Positions 42,076-51,556 of a stretch of 64,000 bases of DNA are shown one piece after another (within the stretch, counting starts at the first letter, position 1; each line of letters starts with the position of its first letter). Where the stretch lies: contig NZ_FNSF01000001.1 in the NCBI RefSeq assembly GCF_900105455.1, positions 687,001 to 751,000 of the forward strand, in the 5' to 3' direction. The position numbers were made by a program, and so were the translations under genes. The notes below the pieces were generated by a model. The model saw only the letters and a program-made list of their open reading frames with translations, was not told where the DNA came from and did no database searches. This DNA comes from Tenacibaculum sp. MAR_2009_124. GTDB lineage: Bacteria; Bacteroidota; Bacteroidia; Flavobacteriales; Flavobacteriaceae.

Positions 42076-43680
42076 ATGATAATCATGAACACAGAAACAA
42101 TTACAAAAGAAATTGGATTAACAGGTTTTAATACAGTTAACTACAATGATGTGTTAACTGAGGAAGCGTTAAGTTTTTTGGTCGCATTGCATAAAACGTT
42201 TAATAAGGAAAGGTTATCATTATTAGAAGATAGAAAAATCTATCAAGCTTATTTTGACGCGGGTAATTTCCCGAGTTTTCCTGAAGAAACTAAAGAATTG
42301 AGACGGTCGGATTGGGTCTGTGCTCCTTTACCAAAAGACTTGTTGGATAGAAGAGTTGAGATAACGGGACCTGTGAGTCGTAAAATGATTATTAATGCTT
42401 TAAACTCAGGAGCCAAAACCTTCATGGCAGATTTTGAAGATAGTAATTCACCTACGATCGAAAATGTACTAAATGGACAGGTTAATTTAAGAGATGCGGT
42501 AAATGGAACAATTTCTTTTTATGATGAAAGAAGAAGTAAAAGTTATCAATTAAATGAAATGACAGCTGTTTTATTGGTAAGACCAAGAGGGCTGCATTTA
42601 AATGAAAAGCACATTACCATTAAAGGTGAAGAAATGAGTGCTTCTTTGGTAGATTTTGGATTGTACTTTTTCCATAATATTCACAAGTTATTGAAAAAAG
42701 ACTCTGCGAGTTATTTTTATTTACCAAAGTTAGAGCATTACTTGGAAGCACGTTGGTGGAATGATGTATTCGTTTTTGCTCAAGATTATCTAAATATTCC
42801 ACAGGGAACTATTAAAGCCACTGTTTTAGTGGAAACCATAACAGCAAGTTTTCAACTCGATGAGATTATTTATGAATTAAAAAATCACATGGCTGGTTTA
42901 AATTGTGGACGATGGGATTATATATTTTCTTATATCAAGAAATTCAGAAAGCACCAGAACTTTATTGTACCTAATAGAAGTCAAGTTACTATGCAAACAC
43001 CTTTTATGGAAGCCTATTCATTAAGGGTTATTCAAAAATGTCATAAACGTGGTGTTCACGCCATGGGAGGAATGGCAGCTCAAATTCCTGTTAAGAATAA
43101 TGAAGAAGCCAATAAGTTGGCCTTTGCAAAAGTAAGAAAAGACAAGGAGCAGGAAGCAAAAAATGGACATGACGGTACTTGGGTGGCACATCCAGGTTTG
43201 GTTGAAATAGCCAGATCAGTCTTTAACGAATATATGCCGAATAAAAACCAAATAGGTAAAAGAATTGATGAGCTTATAATCACTGAAGAAGCATTGGTAG
43301 AATTACCCAAAGGAACAATTACAGAACAAGGAGTTCGTGACAATATTAATGTTGGGATTTTATATATTGAAAGTTGGTTAAAAGGAAATGGAGCGGCTGC
43401 TTTATATAACCTAATGGAAGATGCGGCGACAGCCGAAATATCTAGAACTCAAGTTTGGCAGTGGTTACGAAGTGAAGTTTCTTTGGATAATGGACAATTA
43501 TTGAATAAAGAGTTGTACCAATTTTTAAAAGAGGAAGAAGTCACTAAGATTAAAAATTTAGTTGGAGGGGATAGATTTAACTCAGGAAGATTCGAAGAAG
43601 CTATTAAGTTATTCGATGAACTAGTATTAACGGAAGATTTTATCGAGTTTTTAACCTTACCAGCGTACGAAATTTTATAA
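42076..43680 (+). CDS. aceB: Malate synthase A
   Basis: 534 residues from the ATG at 42076; the in-frame ATG at 42085 (MNTETITKE) is equally plausible. It condenses glyoxylate with acetyl-CoA to malate, the second step of the glyoxylate shunt. Family signatures: RRSDWVCAPLPKDLLDRRVEITGP, FMADFEDSNSPT, LLVRPRGLHLNEKH, ATVLVETITASFQLDEI and GRWDYIFSYIKK (substrate and Mg2+ site), and the catalytic Asp region NLMEDAATAEISRTQVWQW. First gene of the aceBA unit; the aceB and aceA starts are separated from the divergent regulator by the operator region. Confidence 0.95.
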   Translation: MIIMNTETITKEIGLTGFNTVNYNDVLTEEALSFLVALHKTFNKERLSLLEDRKIYQAYFDAGNFPSFPEETKELRRSDWVCAPLPKDLLDRRVEITGPVSRKMIINALNSGAKTFMADFEDSNSPTIENVLNGQVNLRDAVNGTISFYDERRSKSYQLNEMTAVLLVRPRGLHLNEKHITIKGEEMSASLVDFGLYFFHNIHKLLKKDSASYFYLPKLEHYLEARWWNDVFVFAQDYLNIPQGTIKATVLVETITASFQLDEIIYELKNHMAGLNCGRWDYIFSYIKKFRKHQNFIVPNRSQVTMQTPFMEAYSLRVIQKCHKRGVHAMGGMAAQIPVKNNEEANKLAFAKVRKDKEQEAKNGHDGTWVAHPGLVEIARSVFNEYMPNKNQIGKRIDELIITEEALVELPKGTITEQGVRDNINVGILYIESWLKGNGAAALYNLMEDAATAEISRTQVWQWLRSEVSLDNGQLLNKELYQFLKEEEVTKIKNLVGGDRFNSGRFEEAIKLFDELVLTEDFIEFLTLPAYEIL

Positions 43681-43686
43681 AAAAAA

Positions 43687-43716
43687 GCCCCGTAAATGCG
43701 GCAACATTTAAAGGGC
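43687..43716 (+). repeat. Intercistronic stem-loop between aceB and aceA
   Basis: GCCC-CG-TAAATG / CATTTA-AA-GGGC with loop CGGCAA and a 2x2 internal loop; no T-run follows, so it is more likely an mRNA stability or attenuation element than a terminator. Confidence 0.55.
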
Positions 43717-43761
43717 AAAATAAGCATTAACAGATTAATAACTTATATCAAGAACAAAATT

Positions 43762-45396
43762 ATGAAAAATATAGAACAAAACAGTTATAGCTCAGCATTA
43801 GAAACAGTAATAGGTCTTAAAGAAAAATATGGAGATAAGTGGAATGCAATAAGACCACATAATGCGGCCAGAATGATTACTCAAAATCAGCTTAAAACTG
43901 GATTGGATATTGCAAAATACACGGCTAATATTATGAGACAAGATATGGCCGAATACGACAAAAACCCATCTAATTATACCCAATCTCTTGGGTGCTGGCA
44001 CGGGTTTGTAGCTCAGCAAAAAATGATCGCTGTAAAAAAGCATTACAAAACAACCAATAAAAAGTACTTATACTTGTCTGGTTGGATGATTGCTGCCTTG
44101 CGTTCGGAATTTGGACCGCTTCCTGATCAGTCAATGCACGAAAAGGTAGCTGTTCCGTCACTTATCGAAGAGATTTACAATTTTTTAAGGCAAGCGGATG
44201 CCATTGAATTAAATGATTTATACAGACAACTGGAAAGGGGAGAAGATGTACAAGATAAGATAGATAACTACGAAACACATATTGTACCAATCATAGCTGA
44301 TATCGATGCTGGTTTTGGAAATGAGGAAGCTACCTACTTATTAGCAAAAAAAATGATTCAAGCAGGAGCTTGTGCCATTCAAATTGAAAATCAAGTATCT
44401 GATGCAAAGCAATGCGGACATCAGGATGGGAAGGTAACTGTGCCTCATGAAGATTTTATTGCCAAATTAAATGCGGTTCGATATGCATTTCTTGAATTGG
44501 GAATTGATGATGGAGTTATTGTAGCAAGAACGGATTCTGAAGGAGCTGGATTGACACAGAAATTACCAGTGAGCAAAGAACCAGGAGACTTAGCCTCGAA
44601 ATACTTAGATTTTGTAGAATGTGAAGAAGTTGCCATAAGTGATGTTTCTGATAATGAAGTTTTGCTAAAGAGAAAAGGAAAGTTAGTACGCCCTGTTCGA
44701 CTTGCTAATGGATTGTATAAATTTAGAGAAGGAACAAATATTGATAGAGTGGTATTAGATTGTATTACAAGTTTACAAAATGGAGCCGACTTATTATGGA
44801 TAGAAACTCCAACACCTCATGTTGGTCAAATTGCTAGCATGGTAAATAGGGTAAAAGAAGTAATACCTAATGCAAAATTAGTTTATAACAATTCTCCTTC
44901 TTTTAACTGGACATTGAATTTCCGTAATCAAGTTTATGAAGAAATGTTGGCAGAAGATGAAAACATGACTGGATACGATCGTAATAATTTAATGGATGCC
45001 GAATATGATGGTTCAGAGCTTTGTTTTAGAGCGGATGAAAAAATAAAATCATTTCAATTAGATGCCGCAAGAAAGGCGGGAGTTTTTCACCACTTGATTA
45101 CGTTACCAACCTATCACACAACAGCACTTCATATGAACGATTTAACCGAGGGTTATTTCGGAGAGGAAGGAATGTTAGCGTATGTAAAGGGTGTTCAAAG
45201 ACAAGAAATAAGAAAAGGAGTATCGTGTGTAAAACACCAACGAATGGCTGGATCGGATTTGGGAGATGATCATAAAACTTTCTTTGCAGGCGATAATGCA
45301 ATAAAGGCAGGAGGTCAAAAAAATACGTCTAATCAGTTTGAAACGAAACAATCTGGGGTAAAAGAGGTTCCAAAGCAAGAGTCGGCGGTAGCATAA
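43762..45396 (+). CDS. aceA: Isocitrate lyase
   Basis: 544 residues from the ATG at 43762 (the open frame begins at 43696). It splits isocitrate to succinate and glyoxylate. The catalytic loop is DAKQCGHQDGK (KxCGH with the nucleophilic Cys), preceded by IVPIIADIDAGFGNEEATYLLAKKMI, and VIVARTDSEGAGLT and NNSPSFNW are also standard. The protein is of the longer isocitrate lyase class (>500 residues, with an insertion). It is co-transcribed with aceB and ends at a strong terminator. Confidence 0.95.
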   Translation: MKNIEQNSYSSALETVIGLKEKYGDKWNAIRPHNAARMITQNQLKTGLDIAKYTANIMRQDMAEYDKNPSNYTQSLGCWHGFVAQQKMIAVKKHYKTTNKKYLYLSGWMIAALRSEFGPLPDQSMHEKVAVPSLIEEIYNFLRQADAIELNDLYRQLERGEDVQDKIDNYETHIVPIIADIDAGFGNEEATYLLAKKMIQAGACAIQIENQVSDAKQCGHQDGKVTVPHEDFIAKLNAVRYAFLELGIDDGVIVARTDSEGAGLTQKLPVSKEPGDLASKYLDFVECEEVAISDVSDNEVLLKRKGKLVRPVRLANGLYKFREGTNIDRVVLDCITSLQNGADLLWIETPTPHVGQIASMVNRVKEVIPNAKLVYNNSPSFNWTLNFRNQVYEEMLAEDENMTGYDRNNLMDAEYDGSELCFRADEKIKSFQLDAARKAGVFHHLITLPTYHTTALHMNDLTEGYFGEEGMLAYVKGVQRQEIRKGVSCVKHQRMAGSDLGDDHKTFFAGDNAIKAGGQKNTSNQFETKQSGVKEVPKQESAVA

Positions 45397-45487
45397 TATT
45401 TCAAAAAGCGAATATATATTTAGTTAACCTAGGTACTAATGCGATTAATTTATGATATCGAATAGATTAGGTGTTATTTTGAAGTGG

Positions 45488-45516
45488 AAAAGACTGTCAT
45501 AGCTGACAGTCTTTTC
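45488..45516. terminator. Bidirectional terminator between aceA and the T9SS protein
   Basis: AAAAGACTGTCA (45488-45499) / TGACAGTCTTTT (45504-45515), loop TAGC. Confidence 0.9.
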
Positions 45517-45546
45517 AATTTACAATTCATTATTTGATGAATTTTT

Positions 45547-48500
45547 TTAATTCCTTAGGAGTGAAAAATGACCAGATCGTATATAAGTCTTATCATTTTT
45601 ATCGGTTAAAATTATTCTAAACCAATAATCATTAGAAGGTAAAGTTTGTCCATTATAACTTCCATCCCAACCGAAGTCCTCGTTAATATTTTGTTTTGAT
45701 ATGGTTTTTCCAAAACGATCAAATATAATTACTTCAGCTAATGGAAAATAGGTACTATTAACTCCTCTCACAGTCCATATGTCGTTATAACCATCTTGAT
45801 TGGGAGTAAAGAACTTAGGGAACTCTACCAGAGCTATTTCCACTTGCGCAATTCCACAATCGTTTTTGTCTTGTACCAAAATAGTATAGATTCCTCCTTG
45901 AAGATTCTCGAATTTAGGTTCGTCCTGGTAGGTAGCTACAATATCTCCATTTTCACTTTGAAGAGCAAATTCATAATCGCCTATTCCTAAATTGTTGTTT
46001 TCATTATTAATAATGATAGAGTAATTATTGTTTCCGTTGTTATTAGTATCGTCAATAACGGTAACGTCATCTTCTTGGATTGATGCAATAACAGACTCGT
46101 TAACAACAATTTCTAAAGGTCTTTGGCAACCAGTTGTTGTGTTTGTTGCTGTTATGATGTAGGTGCCTCCATTTGAAACATTTATATTGTCTGTAATTCC
46201 AATTGTTGCATTTGGTTGATTTGAATTAACCCATTCATATTCGTAAGTAGCACTATCAGAATTTTCAACAGCAATGTTTAACGGGGGGGTATTTAAGCAA
46301 ACTATTTGAGGTGTAGTAACTTCAAAATAGGGAAGTTCATTAATAATAATGTCAAAAGTTAAATTTGTATTGTAACAACCAGATTGTTTGTCTTCGACTC
46401 TTATATAAATGGTTTGAGGGGTGCTCAAATTCGTGTATTCATTACTATTAATACCGTTGATATTAGCATTTGCATCTGCTAATGTTGGATGAAATGTAAC
46501 GTTAAAGTTTGAGTATTCTGAAGCACTATAATTGGCAAGTATTTCCTGAATTTTTGTACTTAAATTAATGTCTTCTATAATGCCATCAGTATCACTGCTA
46601 AGTCCACCATTATTATGATCACATTCAATGTAATTCATGATACTGGTTGGAAGGTCGGGCTCTGGAAATACTCTCAAAAGTAACTGCGATCCACCAGATA
46701 TACAACCTGAGTCTCTACTTTCAAGACTGACCCATAAAATTTCTTCGCCAATATTATTAACGATATTGGTATTGGCAGGGTTCATATCATAAATCAATGG
46801 TACAGGGTTCAATGCAGTATATGAATCAGCTTCGGTATTATGGAAAGAGATAATATAGTCAGCTATATCTCTTCCGTTTAAAATTTCATTAATCCTTTGA
46901 GCAAGATCTATATTTTGTTCCAAACCGTTTCTGGTATCATTATCTTCAGTTCCAGCATCACAGAGTTCAATCGGAGTAATGTTCATACTTAACTCTGAAA
47001 GTGGATTAATTGTAATATTGAATTGGGTATTTGGATTGATACAACTGGTGGCGTTGTCTTGAACCGCTACATAAATCGTTTGTTCGCTTATTGTTCCAGG
47101 AACAAACCCCGCTGGTGCGGTATTCCTATAAGAACTGTCGTTTGTTATAGGATTACTTGCAGAAAGAGCATCGTTGAAACTGGTATGAAAAGAGACTGTA
47201 AAATCATTAGGGTTTTGTGTTCCTAAAATATCATTTACTTTAGCTCTTAAGTCTATATTAATATTTTCGCCATCTGTTGAAGAACCACTATCTCTATCAT
47301 CACAAAGAACAATTGGTGTTACTACATTTGCTTCAGGAATACTAGTTAAAATGGTAAATTCTCCAAGACCAACACACTCATTGTTTTGAGAGTTGATAAT
47401 TTTAAGATATAGTGTTTGCGGAGTTAACGCTGGTAAATTAATATTTCTATAACTTGATAGATCAGGAATCGCATTTGTCACCGTATTTCTATCAGCCATA
47501 TTCTCGAAGACTAAAATATCGAGGTCAGGTTGAATATTAGCAGGGAACAATGCTTTTACATCGGTTACAACAGAACTTAAATTAAAGTTGGTAATACCAT
47601 CTGTATTATCATTGCTTCCAGTAATATCATTGCCATTGGTATCAAGGAAATCATCACATTCATAAAATTGGTTGTTGTAAGCAACATTACTTGCATACCC
47701 CACAATTATATTGATTGAAGAAATTCGATAACATTGATTGTTATTAATAGTTCTTACCCATATCATTTGACCATTTGATGCATTGTAACTTGCAGGATTT
47801 GAAATTATATTAGTGTTACTAATTGCATCATTTTGGGTAGGGTAGTACTGAAACGTTTCATTGGTATGATTCACAGAAATGTTTTGTTGTGCCAATGTTA
47901 AATTCATTATCGTTGTTAAGTCTGCATCTGTATCACATTGTCTTAAATCAATATTATTAACAACAGTAGGTAAAGAATTAATAACTAAATTAAAAGGAAT
48001 AAAACTAGTTGAACTGGGCTCAGTGACAACATTACAATCTGTATTCAAACTGTTTTCAACTCGCACATAAATAGTTTGACTGTTAGCAGTGATGTTGGTA
48101 TATGGAATACTTTTATCAATAACATCTGTTGTTGAATTAGTTTGAGCACCTGTTAATGTAGTGTGGTATGAAACTGAAAAAGTACTGGTAGAAAGACTTC
48201 CTAAAATTTCAGAATCTTTAGAGGCTAAGTCAAAATTATTAAAAATACCATCAGTATCACTACCACTTATTAAATCGTCACAAACAATATAATCAGTCGG
48301 TTGAGTTACTTCTGGTTCAGAGCTAACGGTGATATTGAATTGAGTAACATCATAGCAAGCGGTCGGAGCATTTTTATTGTGAATACGAGCGAAAATATTT
48401 TGAGAGCCAAAAGCCGTAGGATTTGTATAGTTATTAGGCAACGCATTACCTGAAATATTGGCATTTGCATCGTTAATATTAGAATAATAAATAATATCAA

Positions 48501-49464
48501 ATTGATTAGCGTCCTGTCCATTCAGAATTAAAGGAGTTACTAAGCTTTGTAAATCAAAAGTGTGGAACCCATCACCGTCGGTATCGCAATATAATATGTC
48601 GTCGATATTGTTAGCAACTGGATTTGGGAAGAATGTAATTTCAACCTCGTCACTTCCAGTACCTCCTGTATTATCAGTAACTTCAACTTTATAGATACCA
48701 GAAGTATTATTGTTAATCAAAAGAGTGGCGCTTGTTTCGCCTACTATCTCATTAAAGCCTGACCCTGTATCCAAAAACCATTTGTATGCTGTAACCGTTC
48801 CATTCGATGGAGTAGCATCAAGTGTAATTTCTGTACCATCACATACTTTTTGATCTGGACCAAGAGTAGAAGATATAATAGAACAATCGGTGGTAGCTCC
48901 ATTTGGATCCGAAGGATTCGTGCTCTCCATGCTTATAGTCCCGGCTTCTTCTTGGAAGTTTGTAACAAGAATTACGTAGTATTCTCCATTTTGAACAGAG
49001 TTTACTTCTAAAAATTCTATAGCATCTACCAAATAGCTACAGTCTTTAATACTAGCAGAGTCTAGTAAACTATAATCACCACCTCGAATATTGTCAAGTT
49101 CAGTTTCCGTATAGGGACCCCAAATAATAAAATCTACATCAATAAGATCTCCAGGATTACCATTTAAATTTCTTTGTGTAATGGTAAGTGCTAGATTCCC
49201 TGGATCGTCAACACGAATAAAAAACCAAGAAGGATAAGGTTGAGAGGCTAAACAACCATAGGCTGGACCCGCGGCTGCTTGAGTTGCAGGATTTGTACTT
49301 CCATCTGCTAGAGAGTTACAAAATGTAATTCCCGTATCGGAACAGAAGGCAGCTGTTCCAGTAATCTCACTATTGTTCAGAGTTTCCCCATCACAATTTT
49401 GAGAATAAGAGTTCACTGATTTTAATAAAAAAATCGAGCAAACAATTAAAATAAGCTTTTTCAT
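45547..49464 (-). CDS. Giant T9SS type B exported surface protein
   Basis: 1305 residues. A signal peptide (KKLILIVCSIFLLKSVNSYSQ) is followed by a domain of about 190 residues (NCDGETLNNSEITGTAAFCSDTG), an Ig/PKD-like domain (about 200-290), and then seven modules of roughly 105-115 residues. Each module opens with a C-D-x-n-D-G-x-x-x-F/I-D-L pattern (YCDTDGDGFHTFDL, VCDDLISGSDTDGIFNNFDL, LCDDRDSGSSTDGENINIDL and so on) and closes with TIYVRVENxxxxxC. A second Ig-like domain precedes the C-terminal gliding-associated type B sorting domain (FPKFFTPNQDGYNDIW ... YNGQTLPSNDYWFRIILTD). This domain directs export through the type IX system. Likely an adhesin or S-layer-like surface protein; no enzyme motif seen. 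Confidence 0.9.
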   Translation of the reverse strand: MKKLILIVCSIFLLKSVNSYSQNCDGETLNNSEITGTAAFCSDTGITFCNSLADGSTNPATQAAAGPAYGCLASQPYPSWFFIRVDDPGNLALTITQRNLNGNPGDLIDVDFIIWGPYTETELDNIRGGDYSLLDSASIKDCSYLVDAIEFLEVNSVQNGEYYVILVTNFQEEAGTISMESTNPSDPNGATTDCSIISSTLGPDQKVCDGTEITLDATPSNGTVTAYKWFLDTGSGFNEIVGETSATLLINNNTSGIYKVEVTDNTGGTGSDEVEITFFPNPVANNIDDILYCDTDGDGFHTFDLQSLVTPLILNGQDANQFDIIYYSNINDANANISGNALPNNYTNPTAFGSQNIFARIHNKNAPTACYDVTQFNITVSSEPEVTQPTDYIVCDDLISGSDTDGIFNNFDLASKDSEILGSLSTSTFSVSYHTTLTGAQTNSTTDVIDKSIPYTNITANSQTIYVRVENSLNTDCNVVTEPSSTSFIPFNLVINSLPTVVNNIDLRQCDTDADLTTIMNLTLAQQNISVNHTNETFQYYPTQNDAISNTNIISNPASYNASNGQMIWVRTINNNQCYRISSINIIVGYASNVAYNNQFYECDDFLDTNGNDITGSNDNTDGITNFNLSSVVTDVKALFPANIQPDLDILVFENMADRNTVTNAIPDLSSYRNINLPALTPQTLYLKIINSQNNECVGLGEFTILTSIPEANVVTPIVLCDDRDSGSSTDGENINIDLRAKVNDILGTQNPNDFTVSFHTSFNDALSASNPITNDSSYRNTAPAGFVPGTISEQTIYVAVQDNATSCINPNTQFNITINPLSELSMNITPIELCDAGTEDNDTRNGLEQNIDLAQRINEILNGRDIADYIISFHNTEADSYTALNPVPLIYDMNPANTNIVNNIGEEILWVSLESRDSGCISGGSQLLLRVFPEPDLPTSIMNYIECDHNNGGLSSDTDGIIEDINLSTKIQEILANYSASEYSNFNVTFHPTLADANANINGINSNEYTNLSTPQTIYIRVEDKQSGCYNTNLTFDIIINELPYFEVTTPQIVCLNTPPLNIAVENSDSATYEYEWVNSNQPNATIGITDNINVSNGGTYIITATNTTTGCQRPLEIVVNESVIASIQEDDVTVIDDTNNNGNNNYSIIINNENNNLGIGDYEFALQSENGDIVATYQDEPKFENLQGGIYTILVQDKNDCGIAQVEIALVEFPKFFTPNQDGYNDIWTVRGVNSTYFPLAEVIIFDRFGKTISKQNINEDFGWDGSYNGQTLPSNDYWFRIILTDKNDKTYIRSGHFSLLRN

Positions 49465-49597
49465 AAAAGATAATAGTTAATTTTCCCTAATGCCTCAAAT
49501 ATTGAGCCACTTTAAGTTAACAAATAGTCAACCAAAAGTAAAAATACTAATTTTTTAGGGGGTACCTAAGTTAAAGTATAATTATTATGTTAAAGTT

Positions 49598-49626
49598 AAA
49601 ACTCCACTAAAAAAGTGGAGTTTTAA
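49598..49626 (-). terminator. Terminator of the surface-protein remnant
   Basis: AAAACTCCACT (49598-49608) / AGTGGAGTTTT (49614-49624), five-A loop. It lies just past the minus-strand stop codon at 49638. Confidence 0.8.
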
Positions 49627-49637
49627 TAGAGGTATAT

Positions 49638-49873
49638 TTAGTTTTGGAGTTGTTTTTCGAGTTTAGTTACTCGTTCTAATAGTGTTTTTAGTAGCTCATT
49701 TTCTTTTTCAAGTTTTTGAATTTTAGCATTTTGATTTTTAATACTTTTCTCTTGAGCTATCGTATATAAAGTGAGTTCCTCAATTTTTTTTAGAAGATTC
49801 ATGTCCATTTCTCCTTGCATGACGCATTTAATCCAAATGCTGTAATTACAGCAAATGCTATTTTCGTTTTCAT
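49638..49873 (-). pseudogene. Deletion remnant of a surface / tail-fibre-like protein gene
   Basis: An ATG at 49873 opens a normal signal peptide (MKTKIAFAVITAFGLNAS) that stops after 24 codons at 49799. In another frame, 49638-49820 encodes MQGEMDMNLLKKIEEL and a leucine-zipper-like coiled coil (IKNQNAKIQKLEKENELLKT). This is the kind of C-terminal coiled coil that ends flavobacterial peptidase-S74/tail-fibre-like surface proteins, which also start with such a signal peptide. The simplest reading is that the middle of the gene has been lost, leaving its two ends out of frame. The 60-residue coiled coil could still be made by itself. Confidence 0.6.
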
Positions 49874-50031
49874 AATAATGTATATTTAAGTAATGTAATG
49901 TTTCGATTTATTATATAGAATACATAAGGAAAGATCAAGTCATTATAACTTGATTTCCATAGCAATTCATTTAATACTGCAAAAGTAAAAAAAATAATAA
50001 ACAAGAAAAAAGGAAGGGTAAAATTTGAAGA

Positions 50032-50409
50032 CTAATACTTTTGCTCCTCAATATTTTTTGTTACTTCAGAAAGTACGTCACCAGTATGTTGTGTCGATTT
50101 CGATTCTATTAACATTATAAGGCATTCATTGTTCGATGATACGCGATGATTAACTCCTTTTTTGACAACATATAGCTCACCTGTTTTCATTGTAAAACTC
50201 GCTTGGTTTTCTATTTCCATTAAGAGGCTTCCTTCTAGGATATAGAATAGTTCATCTTCATCTTTATGATTGTGCCACGGAATGTCTTCTCCTTTTATTT
50301 TAGCCAATTTCACATACTGATCATTAACCTCAGAGATTATCCTTGGAGAAAAGTATTGTGTTATAGTATCTGCTTCGTTTTTTAAATTCTGTTGTTTGTT
50401 CATTGTCAT
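50032..50409 (-). CDS. Cupin domain protein
   Basis: 125 residues from the ATG at 50409 (an ATG two codons later is possible). A single cupin barrel: motif 1 IPWHNHKDEDELFYILEGSLLMEI (His-x-His ... Glu metal ligands) and motif 2 GELYVVKKGVNHRVSS (His). Small single-cupin proteins bind a metal and act as isomerases, dioxygenases or sensors; no specific role can be given. It lies 35 bp downstream of the MarR-GNAT gene on the same strand, so the two are probably co-transcribed. Confidence 0.88.
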   Translation of the reverse strand: MTMNKQQNLKNEADTITQYFSPRIISEVNDQYVKLAKIKGEDIPWHNHKDEDELFYILEGSLLMEIENQASFTMKTGELYVVKKGVNHRVSSNNECLIMLIESKSTQHTGDVLSEVTKNIEEQKY

Positions 50410-50444
50410 TTATCTGTTGAAGTGTTTATTAGGATTAACATATA

Positions 50445-51410
50445 TTATAAAGGTTTCAAAGGATTCAGTTTTAATTCCATTTTAATATTGCAGCGCTCAT
50501 AAGGACAATTTTCTTCCACTGGAATTTCAACGAATCCATATTTTCGATAGATGTAAATAGCATTTTCTAAAAGTGTATTGGAATAAAGAATTAAGATATC
50601 AAGATCTAAATCTCTAGCGAAATCTATACAATGTTGCATTAATTTTTGACCGATTTTATATCCTCTATGTTTAGGTGATACAGCCATTTTGGTTAACTCA
50701 TAAATGCCATCTTTAGGCATTAAGGCAACAGTGCCAACAATCGTATCGTTCAATTTAGCAAAGAAAATATATCCATTTTTATCGAGTATATATTTTTTTG
50801 GGTTGCGTAAAACTTCTTCGTCATAGGGTTCAACATAAAAAAACGTTCTCAACCATTCTATGTTAAGTTCGTAAAAATGTGTATCGTATTCTTTTTTGTA
50901 TGAAGTGATGTCTATCGTATCTTTAATGTCTTTCATTTTTATATGTTCAATAATAGCTTTACTAAAACTTTTTTCTTCAAATTGTGATTCCAATATATTT
51001 AAATGTTCAATAAGTGATTTAGATTCGAATCCTGTATATTTTTTGATTATATATTCGATACTTTCCCATATTGGAGAGACTTCTTTTACTAATTTTATTC
51101 CTTCATTGGATAAATAGAAAATTTTTTTTCTCTTGTCAATATCATGTTCCTTGTAAAGGATAAGATTTTTTTTTAATAGCTTGTTAATAGTTTGTGTGGT
51201 GGCGGGTTGAGTGGTTCGTAAACAATTGTTAATTTCAGTATTGGTTACACCGTTTCTGTTTTTTATAATTTTAAAAGTAGGGAAGAGGTAAGGGTCAAAA
51301 TTAATATTAAAAGTATCATAAACAACTTGAGTTTCTCTCATTAAATATTCACTAATACGTTTTAGTCTCGAGCCCATACTTATTTCTCCTAATCCTTGTA
51401 ATGTGTCCAT
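50445..51410 (-). CDS. MarR-type regulator fused to a GNAT acetyltransferase
   Basis: 321 residues. Residues 1-145 form a winged-helix MarR domain (VTNTEINNCLRTTQPATTQTINKLLKKNLILYKEHDIDKRKKIFYLSNEG, positions about 55-105, with the DKRKK wing). Residues 165-321 are a GNAT domain with the acetyl-CoA-binding loop KMAVSPKHRGYKIGQKLM and the closing IYRKYGFVEI. The fusion is a known architecture; the substrate is unknown. The palindrome ATAAGTACTTAT (51425-51436) just upstream is a candidate autoregulatory site. Confidence 0.9.
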   Translation of the reverse strand: MDTLQGLGEISMGSRLKRISEYLMRETQVVYDTFNINFDPYLFPTFKIIKNRNGVTNTEINNCLRTTQPATTQTINKLLKKNLILYKEHDIDKRKKIFYLSNEGIKLVKEVSPIWESIEYIIKKYTGFESKSLIEHLNILESQFEEKSFSKAIIEHIKMKDIKDTIDITSYKKEYDTHFYELNIEWLRTFFYVEPYDEEVLRNPKKYILDKNGYIFFAKLNDTIVGTVALMPKDGIYELTKMAVSPKHRGYKIGQKLMQHCIDFARDLDLDILILYSNTLLENAIYIYRKYGFVEIPVEENCPYERCNIKMELKLNPLKPL

Positions 51411-51424
51411 GTATTATGATTTAT

Positions 51425-51436
51425 ATAAGTACTTAT
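51425..51436. promoter_or_regulatory. Palindrome upstream of the MarR-GNAT gene
   Basis: ATAAGTACTTAT, perfect 12-bp palindrome 15 bp before the minus-strand ATG at 51410; typical position for a MarR autoregulatory operator. Confidence 0.4.
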
Positions 51437-51491
51437 GTAAAAATAAATAAATAATTTTAAATTGAAAGAAATAATGAGAAAAAGTAATTTT

Positions 51492-51514
51492 CCTTGAAAA
51501 TATTTTCCATGGAA
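51492..51514. promoter_or_regulatory. Operator 1 of the redox cluster (doxX promoter)
   Basis: CCTTGAA-N6-TTCCATGGAA. The same 23-bp arrangement recurs at 53441-53463. It ends 11 bp before the -7 box TACATTTG (51526-51533), so a bound repressor would block transcription of doxX-osmC-reductase. Confidence 0.65.
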
Positions 51515-51525
51515 TTTATTTTTCA

Positions 51526-51533
51526 TACATTTG
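51526..51533 (+). promoter_or_regulatory. -7 box of the doxX operon
   Basis: Perfect TACATTTG; start near 51539, 18 nt before the ATG at 51557. No TTG is correctly spaced upstream. Confidence 0.55.
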
Positions 51534-51556
51534 TAACAGTTAAAAAACACATTATC

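Noticed and set aside
44118..44161. Antisense ORFs throughout aceA and aceB
   Set aside because: They have no start signals and disappear when codon constraints of the sense gene are considered.
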